Shown here piece by piece: positions 1-8,800 of a stretch of 13,038 nucleotides of DNA. The stretch is from contig CANRKN010000055.1 of the NCBI GenBank assembly GCA_947631215.1, positions 1-13,038 of the forward strand, read 5' to 3'. The stretch comes from an uncultured Oscillospiraceae bacterium (GTDB lineage Bacteria > Bacillota_A > Clostridia > Oscillospirales > Oscillospiraceae). The position numbers were made by a program, and so were the translations under genes. The first letter of the stretch is position 1. Each line of letters begins with the position of its first letter. A model generated the notes under the pieces. That model saw only the letters and a list, made by a program, of their open reading frames with translations, was not told the DNA's origin and made no database searches.

Positions 1-1470
1 TCCCGCCGCCTGGGCATGACCCCCCGGCGGACCATGTCCATCGCCCAGCAGCTCTATGAGGGCGTGGACGTGGAGGGAGAGGGCACCATCGGCCTCATCA
101 CCTATATGCGTACCGACTCCCTGCGTTTGAGCGAGGACGCCCTGGCGGCGGCGGGCAGCTTTATCCGCAGCCACTATGGCGAGGAATATTATTACGGCAA
201 GCCCCGGCGCTACAAGACCGGCTCCAACGCCCAGGACGCCCATGAGGCCATCCGCCCCAGCGTCCCCAGCCTGACGCCGGAGATGGTGAAAAAGAGCCTC
301 ACAGGCGAGCAGTACAGGCTCTATCGCCTCATATGGGGCCGCTTTACCGCCAGCCAGATGGCCAACGCGGTCTATGACAACATCACCGTGGACGCGGTCT
401 GCGAGGGCCACGTCTTTAGGGCCTACCACTCCAAGATCGCCTTCCCCGGCTACACCGCCGTGTACGACGATAACCGGGAGGATGAGGAGGCGGAGGAGGG
501 GGGCAAAAAGCCCCTGCCGGAGCTGACGAAGGGCCAGAGCGTGAAATTGGCGAAGCTGGACCCGGAGCAGCACTTCACCGCGCCCCCCGCCCGGTATTCC
601 GAGGCCACCCTCATCCGGGCCATGGAGGAGAAGGGCATCGGCCGGCCCAGCACCTACGCCCCCACCATCACCACCATCACCGCCCGTGAGTACGTGGTGA
701 AGGAGGGCAAGTATTTGAAGCCCACCCCCCTGGGCCAGACCGTCACCCAGCTCATGGAGGAGCGGTTCCCCGACATCGTGGACGTGAAGTTCACCGCCCG
801 GATGGAGGAGACCCTGGACGAGGTGGAGGAGGGCAAGGCCGACTGGAAGGGCGTGCTGCACGAGTTCTACGACGGCTTTGAGCAGGACTTGGAGAAGGCG
901 GAGGACGCCCTCCAGGGCGTGCGCATCAAGGTCCCCGACGAGGTGTCGGCGGAGATATGCCCCAACTGCGGGCGGAACCTGGTGGTCAAGTCCGGCCGGT
1001 TCGGGCGGTTTCTCGCCTGCCCGGGGTATCCCGAGTGCAGCTTCACCATGCCCCTGGTCACGGAGATGCCCGGCAAATGCCCCAAGTGCGGCGGTCGCAT
1101 CTTCAAGCGCACCAGCAAGAAGGGCTACACCTACTACGCCTGTGAAAAGGGCGCCGAGTGCGGCTTCATGAGCTGGGACGTGCCCACCAAGGACAACTGC
1201 CCCGTCTGCGGCAAGACCATGTTCAAGCTCTCCGGCAAGGGCCAGAGAAAGCCCTTCTGCATCAATGAGGAATGCTCCAACTTCCTGCCGGAGGACAAGC
1301 GGGGCTACCGCTACCGCCGGAATGCGACGGCTTCCGCAGGAACCGACAGCGCCGCCGAGGGCGCCGCGCCGGAGGAGAAGAAGCCGGCGGCGAAGAAAGC
1401 TGCCGCCAAAAAGACGACCACTAAAAAGACCGCCGCCAAGAAGCCGGCGGCCGGGAAGGCGAAGGCATGA
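1..1470 (+). CDS. topA: DNA topoisomerase I (type IA), 5'-truncated by window
   Basis: This enzyme relaxes negatively supercoiled DNA by cutting and passing single strands. The reading frame is open from base 1, so 489 residues are visible and roughly the first 200-270 (most of the Toprim domain) lie outside the window. The methionine at 16 is internal, since the residues before it (SRRLG) already match the family. The catalytic tyrosine is in ITYMRTDS, with its codon at 103-105. The family segments DAHEAIRPS and EEKGIGRPSTYAP follow. Counting from the methionine at base 16, three four-cysteine zinc modules lie at about residues 315-341, 355-382 and 395-420. The last 30 or so residues are a Lys/Ala/Thr-rich basic tail. 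The stop overlaps the trmFO start as ATGA, which suggests coupled translation. The identity is secure; only the N-terminus is missing. Confidence 0.97.
   Translation, partial: SRRLGMTPRRTMSIAQQLYEGVDVEGEGTIGLITYMRTDSLRLSEDALAAAGSFIRSHYGEEYYYGKPRRYKTGSNAQDAHEAIRPSVPSLTPEMVKKSLTGEQYRLYRLIWGRFTASQMANAVYDNITVDAVCEGHVFRAYHSKIAFPGYTAVYDDNREDEEAEEGGKKPLPELTKGQSVKLAKLDPEQHFTAPPARYSEATLIRAMEEKGIGRPSTYAPTITTITAREYVVKEGKYLKPTPLGQTVTQLMEERFPDIVDVKFTARMEETLDEVEEGKADWKGVLHEFYDGFEQDLEKAEDALQGVRIKVPDEVSAEICPNCGRNLVVKSGRFGRFLACPGYPECSFTMPLVTEMPGKCPKCGGRIFKRTSKKGYTYYACEKGAECGFMSWDVPTKDNCPVCGKTMFKLSGKGQRKPFCINEECSNFLPEDKRGYRYRRNATASAGTDSAAEGAAPEEKKPAAKKAAAKKTTTKKTAAKKPAAGKAKA
1378..1467 (+). repeat. Lysine/alanine-rich repeat tail of TopA
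   Basis: The end of topA encodes repeated Lys-Lys pairs separated by Ala, Pro and Thr, similar to histone H1 tails. At DNA level, AAGAAGCCGGCGGC occurs twice, at 1378-1391 and 1438-1451, exactly 60 bases apart, so the tail may have grown or shrunk by in-frame slippage or recombination. A role in holding the enzyme on DNA is inferred from comparable basic tails on actinobacterial TopA. Confidence 0.7.
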
Positions 1471-2789
1471 CGGCGGACATCTCCGTGGTGGGCGCGGGTC
1501 TGGCGGGCAGCGAGGCCGCGTGGCAGCTGGCCCGGCGGGGCCTGAAGGTGCGTCTCTATGAGATGAAGCCGGAGAAGATGACCCCGGCCCACTCATCGCC
1601 CCTTTTCTCCGAGCTCGTGTGCTCCAACTCCCTGCGGGGGGACGACCTCAGCAACGCCGTGGGGCTCTTAAAAGAGGAGCTGCGCAGGCTCGGCAGCCTC
1701 ATCATGATGAGCGCCGAGAAGCACCGGGTCCCCGCCGGGGGCGCCCTGGCGGTGGATAGGGAGGCATTTGCCCAGACTATCACCGACGCCATCCGCAGCC
1801 ATCCAAATATTGAGATCGTGGAGGGGGAGGTCACCGACTTTCCTGACAGCGAGTGCATCATCGCCACCGGGCCCCTCACCAGCGACGGGCTCATCCCGGC
1901 CATCGCGAAAGCCTGCGGCGAGGCGGATTTTCTCCACTTCTTCGACGCGGCCGCGCCCCTCATCGCCTTCGACAGCATCGACATGTCCAAGGCCTGGTTC
2001 GGCTCCCGGTACGGCAAGGGCACCGCGGACTATATAAACTGTCCCATGGATGCGGCGCAGTACGACGCATTTGTGACCGAGCTTGCCGCCGCCAAAGAGG
2101 CCCCGGTCCACGGCTTCGAGGACGCGGGGGTGTTTGAGGGCTGCATGCCCGTGGAGGTCATGGCCCGGCGGGGGCACGACACGCTGCGCTACGGGCCCAT
2201 GAAGCCCGTGGGGCTCCGTAACCCCGACACCGGCGAGAGCTATCACGCCGTGGTGCAGCTTCGCCGGGACAACGACGAGGGCACGGTCTACAACCTGGTG
2301 GGGTTCCAGACCCACCTTACCTTCCCGGAGCAGCGGCGGGTGTTCGGCATGATACCGGCGCTGGCGAACGCGGAATATCTCCGCTACGGGAAGATGCACC
2401 GCAACACGTTCCTGAACGGGCCCAAGCTGCTGGACCGGTATTACCGCCTGCGCTCCGAGCCCCGCATCGGCTTCGCCGGGCAGGTCACCGGCGTGGAGGG
2501 GTACTTGGAATCCTGTGCCTCCGGGATGCTGGCGGCGCTGGAGGCGGCAAGAAGGTTCCGTGGCCTGCCGCCCCTGGATTTTCCCCGGACCACGGCCATC
2601 GGCGCGCTGGCGCTGTATGTGTCCGGCGGGGCGGCCAGCGGGGATTTCCAGCCCATGAACGTGAACTTCGGCATCATCGAGCACCTGGACGAGCGCATCC
2701 GGGGCAAGCGGGACCGGTATCTGAAGGTATCGGAGCGGGCCCTGGGGGAGCTTGAGAAGATCATAGAAAGAGAGAGGGCGGGCGTATGA
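1467..2789 (+). CDS. trmFO: Methylenetetrahydrofolate-tRNA-(uracil-5-)-methyltransferase, FAD-dependent
   Basis: TrmFO makes 5-methyluridine at position 54 in the T loop of tRNA, taking the carbon from methylenetetrahydrofolate and using reduced FAD. The 440 residues match the usual family length. The N-terminus carries the dinucleotide-binding motif GAGLAGSE (residues 9-16). The family signature CSNSLRGD includes Cys52, and FEGCMPVE includes Cys226. From memory, the two functionally important cysteines of the B. subtilis enzyme are Cys53 and Cys226, so both are kept. The C-terminal half has LVGFQTHLTFPEQ, KMHRNTF and GQVTGVEGYLES, all typical. The start overlaps the topA stop by four bases (ATGA) and the gene ends the same way on plsX. 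A purine-rich GGGAAGG at 1453-1459 may serve as ribosome binding site. Adjacency to topA is common in Firmicutes. Confidence 0.97.
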   Translation: MTADISVVGAGLAGSEAAWQLARRGLKVRLYEMKPEKMTPAHSSPLFSELVCSNSLRGDDLSNAVGLLKEELRRLGSLIMMSAEKHRVPAGGALAVDREAFAQTITDAIRSHPNIEIVEGEVTDFPDSECIIATGPLTSDGLIPAIAKACGEADFLHFFDAAAPLIAFDSIDMSKAWFGSRYGKGTADYINCPMDAAQYDAFVTELAAAKEAPVHGFEDAGVFEGCMPVEVMARRGHDTLRYGPMKPVGLRNPDTGESYHAVVQLRRDNDEGTVYNLVGFQTHLTFPEQRRVFGMIPALANAEYLRYGKMHRNTFLNGPKLLDRYYRLRSEPRIGFAGQVTGVEGYLESCASGMLAALEAARRFRGLPPLDFPRTTAIGALALYVSGGAASGDFQPMNVNFGIIEHLDERIRGKRDRYLKVSERALGELEKIIERERAGV

Positions 2790-3829
2790 AGATCATCCTG
2801 GACGCCATGGGCGGCGACAACGCCCCCCAGGCCGTCGTATCCGGCGCGGTGCGAGCCGCCCGGGAGCTGGATACGGACGTCGTGCTGGTGGGCCGGGGGG
2901 ACGAGGTAAAAGCCTGCCTTGCCGCCTGCGGCGGCGCCGATGAAAAGCGCGTCAGCGTGGTCAACGCCTCCCAGGTGGTGACCATGGAGGACGAGCCGGG
3001 CATGGCCTGCTACAACAAGCGGGACTCCTCCATGACCGTGGCGCTGAAAATGCTCAAAGACGGCGCGGGCGACGCGGTGGTGTCCGCGGGCAGCACCGGC
3101 GCGCTCCTGGCGGGGGCGACCCAGTTCGTCAAGCGCATCAAGGGCATCCGCCGGGCGGCGCTTGGACCGGTACTCCCGAATGGGGAGAAAGGTGTGTTGT
3201 TGATCGACTGCGGGGCCAACGTGGACTCTACGCCGGAATACCTCTTGCAGTTTGCCTACATGGGCTCGTTCTACGCCCAGCGGATGATGGGCATCGCCAA
3301 CCCCCGGGTGGCCCAGCTGAACGTGGGCACCGAGGACACCAAGGGTGGGAAGCTGCAAAAGGAGACATTTGCCCTTCTGAAAGCCGCCTCCGACGCCGGG
3401 CGCATCAACTTTGTCGGCAACGCCGAGGGCAGCGACCTGTTCGCCGGAAAGGCGGACGTGCTGGTGACGGATGGGCTGGCGGGCAACGTGATGCTCAAGA
3501 CCACCGAGGGCCTGGCCAAGTTCATGTTCAAACAGCTCAAGACCGTCATGTACGGCAGTCTCAAGACGAAGATCGGCGCCCTGCTCATCAAAAAGGAGCT
3601 CTACGGCATGAAGGCCATGCTGGACCCCGCTGAGATCGGCGGCACGGCCCTCATCGGCATATCAAAGCCCGTGATAAAGGCCCATGGGAGCTCTGACGAC
3701 CGGGCCATCTTCAACGCCGTGCGCCAGGCCATCGCCTGCGTCGAGGCGGACGTGGCCGGGGCCATCGAGGCCAATATGGAATATATGAAACTGGAAAAAC
3801 CAAAATCGGCGGAAGCCGGGGAGGAATAA
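2786..3829 (+). CDS. plsX: Phosphate acyltransferase PlsX
   Basis: PlsX converts acyl-ACP and phosphate into acyl-phosphate, the donor used by PlsY in the first acylation of glycerol-3-phosphate. It is a peripheral membrane enzyme. The 347-residue product begins KIILDAMGGDNAP, the classic N-terminus, and keeps SAGSTGALLAG, DCGANVDS, NVGTEDTKG, DVLVTDGLAGNV and GISKPVIKAHGSSD. The length fits the family (about 330-350). The start overlaps the trmFO stop as ATGA and has GAGAGGG at 2772-2778 as ribosome binding site. acpP follows after four bases, so the enzyme and its acyl carrier are made together. fabD and fabG, which lie between plsX and acpP in B. subtilis, are absent here. I see no FapR-like palindrome upstream. 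Confidence 0.97.
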   Translation: MKIILDAMGGDNAPQAVVSGAVRAARELDTDVVLVGRGDEVKACLAACGGADEKRVSVVNASQVVTMEDEPGMACYNKRDSSMTVALKMLKDGAGDAVVSAGSTGALLAGATQFVKRIKGIRRAALGPVLPNGEKGVLLIDCGANVDSTPEYLLQFAYMGSFYAQRMMGIANPRVAQLNVGTEDTKGGKLQKETFALLKAASDAGRINFVGNAEGSDLFAGKADVLVTDGLAGNVMLKTTEGLAKFMFKQLKTVMYGSLKTKIGALLIKKELYGMKAMLDPAEIGGTALIGISKPVIKAHGSSDDRAIFNAVRQAIACVEADVAGAIEANMEYMKLEKPKSAEAGEE

Positions 3830-3833
3830 GACT

Positions 3834-4070
3834 ATGGTATACGATAAGATCATCGAGATGCTCTGCGAGCAGTTCGGCCTGGAGGCCTCTGAGCTGAACG
3901 AGAACACCACCTTCCTGGAGGACATCGGCATCGACTCCGTGGACGTGGTGGAGCTCATCGTGGAGGTGGAGGACGAGTTCGGCCTGGACGAGATCCCCGA
4001 GGAGGAGCTGAAAAAGCTGCGCACCATCGGCGACCTGGCCGCCTACGTCACCGCCCACAGCGCCGGCTGA
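3834..4070 (+). CDS. acpP: Acyl carrier protein
   Basis: This is a small acidic carrier of fatty-acyl chains during type II fatty acid synthesis, and the acyl donor for PlsX through acyl-ACP. It has 78 residues, the usual ACP length. The 4'-phosphopantetheine attachment serine is Ser35 in DIGIDSVDVVELI. The more common DSL is DSV here, a conservative change. Helix III matches the family pattern (IPEEELKKLRTIGDLAAYV). A strong ribosome binding site, GGGGAGGA at 3818-3825, lies inside the end of plsX, eight bases before the ATG. The stop shares one base with the rnc start (TGATG). The plsX-acpP-rnc order supports a role in bulk fatty acid synthesis rather than a specialised pathway. Confidence 0.95.
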   Translation: MVYDKIIEMLCEQFGLEASELNENTTFLEDIGIDSVDVVELIVEVEDEFGLDEIPEEELKKLRTIGDLAAYVTAHSAG

Positions 4071-4744
4071 TGGAGCGGCTGGAACAGCGCCTGGACTACA
4101 CCTTTCGTGACCGCTCCTACCTGGAGACGGCCCTGACCCACAGCTCCTACGCCAACGAACAGCCCCAAAAGCTGCACAGCAACGAGCGCCTGGAATTTCT
4201 GGGCGACGCGGTGCTGGGCTTCTGCGCGGCCAAGACCATCTGCCGGCTGTACCCGGATATGCCCGAGGGGGGCATGACCCGCCTGCGGGCGGAGCTTGTG
4301 TGCGAGGCCAGCCTCCATCAGGTGGCCCTGGCGCTGGACTTGGGGGACTATATCCGCCTGGGGAAGAACGAGCAGTGCAACGGCGGGCGCACCCGCACCT
4401 CCATCCTGGCCGACTGCGTGGAGGCCATCATCGCCGCCATCTACCTGGACGGCGGCCTGGAGCCGGCGGAGCGGTTCATAGACCAGCGCATATTGAAGGA
4501 CGTGCAGGCGGGACACCGTCCCGCCCGGACGGACTACAAGACCCAGCTGCAGGAGATATTCCAGCGCGCCGGCGGCGCAGCGCCGGTATACGCCATCATC
4601 GGCGAGTCCGGCCCGGACCACGACAAGACCTTCGTGGCCAGCGTGGCCCTGCACGACGGCGCCACGGTCACCGGCGAGGGAAAGAGCAAGAAGGAAGCGG
4701 AGCAGGCCGCCGCCAGGGCGGCCTTGGAGAAGCTGAAAAGCTGA
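4070..4744 (+). CDS. rnc: Ribonuclease III
   Basis: RNase III cleaves double-stranded RNA, including rRNA precursors and regulatory duplexes. The 224-residue product has the signature NERLEFLGDAVLG. Glu39, Glu42, Asp46, Asp115 and Glu118 align, offset by one, with the E. coli metal-binding and catalytic residues (E38, E41, D45, D114, E117), so the active site is intact. A double-stranded RNA-binding domain occupies about residues 154-222, ending in GEGKSKKEAEQAAARAAL. The start shares one base with the acpP stop (TGATG). I see no convincing ribosome binding site just upstream, so translation probably depends on coupling to acpP. The stop is joined to the next gene in the same way. Confidence 0.97.
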   Translation: MERLEQRLDYTFRDRSYLETALTHSSYANEQPQKLHSNERLEFLGDAVLGFCAAKTICRLYPDMPEGGMTRLRAELVCEASLHQVALALDLGDYIRLGKNEQCNGGRTRTSILADCVEAIIAAIYLDGGLEPAERFIDQRILKDVQAGHRPARTDYKTQLQEIFQRAGGAAPVYAIIGESGPDHDKTFVASVALHDGATVTGEGKSKKEAEQAAARAALEKLKS

Positions 4745-5751
4745 TGGCGAGAGCGAGGATACTCCCCCTGTTCGTACCCAACTGGGGCTGCCCGAACGAA
4801 TGCGTCTTCTGCGACCAGAAGCGCATCTCCGGCAGCCCTTTGCCTGTTTCCGGGCATGACGTGACCGCGGCCCTGGAGAGGGCGAAAGGGGAGGGCCTCA
4901 CCGGCCTGGAGCTGGCCTTTTACGGGGGCAGCTTCACGGCGGTGAGCCCCCTATTGCAGCGGGAGCTCCTGGAGGCGGCCCAGCCCTACCGGGCGGACGG
5001 GACCGTGGCGGCCATACGCCTCTCCACCCGGCCCGACGCGGTGGACGAGGCGAGCCTCGCCATGCTGAAAAGCTATGGCGTGGCCACCGTGGAGCTGGGG
5101 GCCCAGTCCATGGATGACACCGTGCTGGAAGCCTCCGGCCGGGGCCACACCGCCGGGGACACGGTCCGGGCGGTGGGGCTGGTGAAGGCCGCGGGGCTTC
5201 GGCTCATCTTGCAGATGATGACCGGTCTGCCCGGCTCGGACCGGGAAAAAGACTTGGAGACGGCCCGGCGCGTCATTGACCTCGCCCCCGACGGGGCGCG
5301 GATCTATCCCACCGTCATCGTGAAGGGAACGGCGCTGGAGGACATGTGGCGGGCTGGGACCTACGCCGAGCACACCGTGGCCGACGCGGTGTCGGTGTGC
5401 GCGGACATCCTGCCGCTGTTTGAGGCGGCCCATATCCCGGTGATACGCTTAGGCCTCAACCCCACGGCGGAGCTCTCCGCCGGAGGGGCCGCGGCGGGGG
5501 CCTATCATCCCGCTTTGGGGGAGCTGGTCCGCTCGGAGATCCTGCGCCGGCAGGCGGAAAAGGTGCTGGCGGGCGTCCCCGCGGGCTTTGCCGTGACCCT
5601 GGGCGTGGACCCCAGGCGGGTGTCCGCCCTCATAGGGCGGCACCGGTCCAATATCGCCGCGCTGATGGAGGAATTCTCTCTTCGCTCCCTGGCTGTGAAG
5701 GGCCTGGAAACGGCGGGGGAGAGCATAGTTCTGGTTGACGTGAGGCCCTGA
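4744..5751 (+). CDS. Elp3-like radical SAM protein without acetyltransferase domain
   Basis: This 335-residue protein is a predicted radical S-adenosylmethionine enzyme. The iron-sulfur motif is canonical CxxxCxxC at Cys16, Cys20 and Cys23, following PNWG. ELAFYGGSFTAV resembles the Elp3 family, as do RLSTRPDAV, VELGAQSMDD and QMMTGLPG. The C-terminal hundred or so residues look like the radical SAM C-terminal domain of Elp3-like proteins. There is no GNAT acetyltransferase domain, and the cysteine spacing is unlike true Elp3, so annotation as a histone or tRNA acetyltransferase would be misleading. The frame is open farther upstream, but 4744 is chosen because the ATG overlaps the rnc stop (TGATG) and the conserved domain starts right after it. 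Related genes sit between rnc and smc in other Clostridia; their substrate is unknown to me. Confidence 0.88.
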   Translation: MARARILPLFVPNWGCPNECVFCDQKRISGSPLPVSGHDVTAALERAKGEGLTGLELAFYGGSFTAVSPLLQRELLEAAQPYRADGTVAAIRLSTRPDAVDEASLAMLKSYGVATVELGAQSMDDTVLEASGRGHTAGDTVRAVGLVKAAGLRLILQMMTGLPGSDREKDLETARRVIDLAPDGARIYPTVIVKGTALEDMWRAGTYAEHTVADAVSVCADILPLFEAAHIPVIRLGLNPTAELSAGGAAAGAYHPALGELVRSEILRRQAEKVLAGVPAGFAVTLGVDPRRVSALIGRHRSNIAALMEEFSLRSLAVKGLETAGESIVLVDVRP

Positions 5752-5763
5752 TTGGGGTATACT
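5735..5763 (+). promoter_or_regulatory. Predicted sigma-A promoter for smc
   Basis: A near-consensus housekeeping promoter is visible: -35 TTGACG at 5735-5740, a 17-base spacer, and -10 TATACT at 5758-5763. The -35 lies inside the last codons of the radical SAM gene. Transcription would start near 5770, giving a leader of about 40 bases before the smc start. This short A/T-rich patch stands out from its GC-rich surroundings. Confidence 0.75.
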
Positions 5764-5797
5764 ATATGTTGTGTTATTTTCGGCATAGAAACGGCGT

Positions 5798-5803
5798 AGA
5801 GGT
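5798..5803 (+). promoter_or_regulatory. Ribosome binding site fixing the TTG start of smc
   Basis: AGAGGT sits eight bases before the TTG at 5812. An in-frame TAG at 5797-5799 rules out any upstream ATG or GTG, so this site and the conserved YLKALEIQGFKSF that follows support TTG as the start. Confidence 0.75.
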
Positions 5804-5811
5804 ATAAGATT

Positions 5812-8800
5812 TTGTATTTAAAGGCACTGGAGATACAGGGCTTCAAGTCCTTCCCGGACAGGACGCGCATCGAGTTCGACCGGAACGTGACCATGATCGT
5901 CGGGCCCAACGGGTCCGGCAAGTCCAACATATCCGACGCGGTGCTGTGGGTCATGGGCGAACAGCGCACCCGGGCCCTCCGGGGCGGGAAGATGGAGGAC
6001 GTGATCTTCGGCGGCACCGAGAAGCGGGGCAAGCTGGGCTTCGCCCAGGTGACCCTGGTGCTGGACAACACCGCCCATATCTTCCCAATCGACAGCGACG
6101 AGCTGGCCATCACCCGCCGGTATTACCGCAGCGGGGACAGCGAGTACTACATAAACAAGGAATCCGTGCGCCTGCGGGACGTGAACGAGCTCTTGATGGA
6201 CACGGGCCTGGGCCGGGACGGCTACTCCATCATCGGCCAGGGCCGCATAAGCGAGATCGTCTCCGCCAAGAGCACCGACCGCCGGGAGATATTCGAGCAG
6301 GCGGCGGGCATCTCCCGCTTCCGCTTCCGCAAGGAGGAGGCGGAGCGAAAGCTCTCCGCCACAGACGACGCGCTTCTCCGGGTGGGGGACAAGATCGACG
6401 AGCTGGAGATGCAGCTCACGCCCCTTCGTAAGCAGGCGGCGGTGGCGGAAAAGTACCTGACCCTCCGGGAGGAGCTAAAGGGGCTGGAGGTTTCCGTATG
6501 GATGGCGGAGCTGGACAAGCTGGCGGATCAGGCCGCCTCCATCCAGGCCAGCCACGAGGCCGCCAAGGCGGAGCTTGCCCGCATGCGGGCGGAGGTCACG
6601 GAAAATTACCAGCGCTCGGAGACCATCACCGAGCGCATGCGGGAGAAGGACTTGGAGGCGGAGGCCGTCCGGGAAAAACTGACCGCCCAGGAGGCCGCCA
6701 TCGGCGAGAACCGCCAGGCGGCGGCGGTGCTGGCGGCGGAGAAAAACAGCAACAACGAGAGCATCCAGCGGCTTTTGAGCGACATGAGCGAGGACGCCGG
6801 GCGCATCAAGGCCCTGGAGGAGCAGATAGCCCAGCTCAATGACCGCATCGCGGAAATTGAAACGGCGGAGCAGGAGCTCTCCGGCAGGATCAATCAGCTT
6901 TCCAACATCGTGAACGGCCATCGCATGAAGATGGCGGGCCGGGAGAGTAAGGTGAACGCTCTGCGGGACGAGGTGACCCGCCTTACGGTGGACGGCCGGA
7001 GCATGGACGCTCGGATCAATATGCTCTCCGAGATGGAGAAGGACTACGAGGGCTTCAACCGGGCGGTGAAGACCGTCATGCGGGAGAGCCGCTCCGGCGC
7101 CCTGCGGGGCGTCCACGGACCCGTGGCGAATCTCGTCCGGACGGAGGACCGCTACGCTCTCGCCATCGAGACAGCCCTTGGCGCCGCGGCCCAGAACATC
7201 GTGGTGGATGAGCCCGAGGACGGCAAAAGCGCCATTGAGTTTTTGAAACGCCGGGACGCCGGGCGGGGCACCTTCCTGCCCATCAGCGCCATCCGGGGCA
7301 ATACCCTGCGCCGCCTTCCCGAGGGGGAGCGGGGCTACTTGGGCCTGGCCCTGGACCTGGTCCAATTCGACGGGAAGTATCAGAATATCTTTGAGAGCCT
7401 CCTGGGCCGGACCGTGGTGACGGAGACATTGGCAGATGCTGTGGCCATCGCGAGGCGCCATAACAACGAGTTTCGCATCGTGTCCCTGGACGGGCAGATG
7501 ATCCACGCCGGTGGCTCCATGACCGGCGGCAGCGCCGCCAAGGGCACCGGCATCCTGTCCCGGGCCAATGAGCTGGCCCGCCTCCGGGAGGAGCGGGTGG
7601 GGCTTTTGAAGCGCCAGCAGGAGAGAAGCGAGGCCCTGGCCGAGGCGGAGCGGGAGCTGGCCGCGGCCCGGTATGACATGGACGTGGCCGGCCAGGAGCT
7701 GAGCCAGGTCCAGCAGCAGGCGGCGTCATTGCAGGCGGAGCGGGAGGCCAAGCGCACCAGCGCCGGGCAGCTCACCGACGTGAAGGAGGCCATGACCGCC
7801 GGCGGCAGCCAGCGGCGGAGCCTCATGGCGGCCTATGAGAAGAAAAATGACGCCATCGACCGGGACCTGGAGGAGAATGAGCAGCGGGGCGTGGAGCTGG
7901 CCAAACAGGCGGAGGCCTTCCGGGAGGAGATACGCGCTCTCACCGCCCAGAAGCTGGACCTGGAGGCCAAGCGCACCCAGGCGGACAAGGACGCCCAGCG
8001 CCAGAACGAGGCCCTCATCGCCCAGGAGCGGCTGGTGGGCAATATCGAAAACCAGACCCTGGCCGCGGAGATGGAGGAAAAGCAGCTCGTCGATAAGCTC
8101 TGGGACAGCTACGAGCTTACCCGCACCGCCGCGCAAGGCCTGCGCCAGCCCCTGGAGAGCATGGCGGCGGCCAACCGGCGGGTATCCGAACTGCGCCGGT
8201 CCATCCGGGAGCTGGGCACCCCCAACCTGGGGGCCATCGAGGAGAGCAAGCGGGTGGGGGAGCGGTACGACTACCTCGCCGGCCAGCGGGACGACATCGC
8301 CAAGGCGAAAGAGGAGCTCTTAGGTATCATCGGGGACATCACCCGGCAGATGGAGGAGATATTCACCCGGGAGTTCGCCGCCATCGACCAGAGCTTCCGC
8401 GCCACGTTCCTGGAGCTCTTCGGCGGCGGGCGGGCCAGCCTTCGGCTGGAGGACGAAACAGACTGCCTCAACTGCGGCATCGAGATCAAGGTCCAGCCCC
8501 CCGGCAAGGCGGTGAGCAATATTAGTTTGCTCTCCGGCGGCGAGAAGGCATTCGTGGCCATCGCCCTGTACTTCTCCATCTTGAAGCTGAAGCCCACGCC
8601 GTTTTGCGTCATGGACGAGATCGAGGCGGCATTGGACGAGGAGAATGTGTTCCGCTTCGCGGACTATCTCCACCGCCTGGACAAGACCCAGTTCGTGGTC
8701 ATCACCCACCGCCGGGGCACTATGGAGAAGGCGGACGTGCTCCTGGGCGTGACCATGCAGGAGAAGGGCGTCAGCCAGGTCATTGAGCTGGACCTGGCCG

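Noticed and set aside
1668..2684. Open frame on the - strand opposite trmFO (338 codons)
   Set aside because: It is an antisense shadow of trmFO, with His/Gly/Val-rich composition and no family features.
4300..4743. Upstream in-frame extension of the radical SAM gene to 4300
   Set aside because: The extension overlaps rnc in another frame and translates as Gly/Arg/His-rich noise. The conserved protein begins at the ATG at 4744, which overlaps the rnc stop.
4744..5751. Annotation as an Elp3 histone or tRNA acetyltransferase
   Set aside because: No GNAT domain is present, the protein is only 335 residues, and the cluster cysteines have canonical CxxxCxxC spacing rather than the wider Elp3 spacing.
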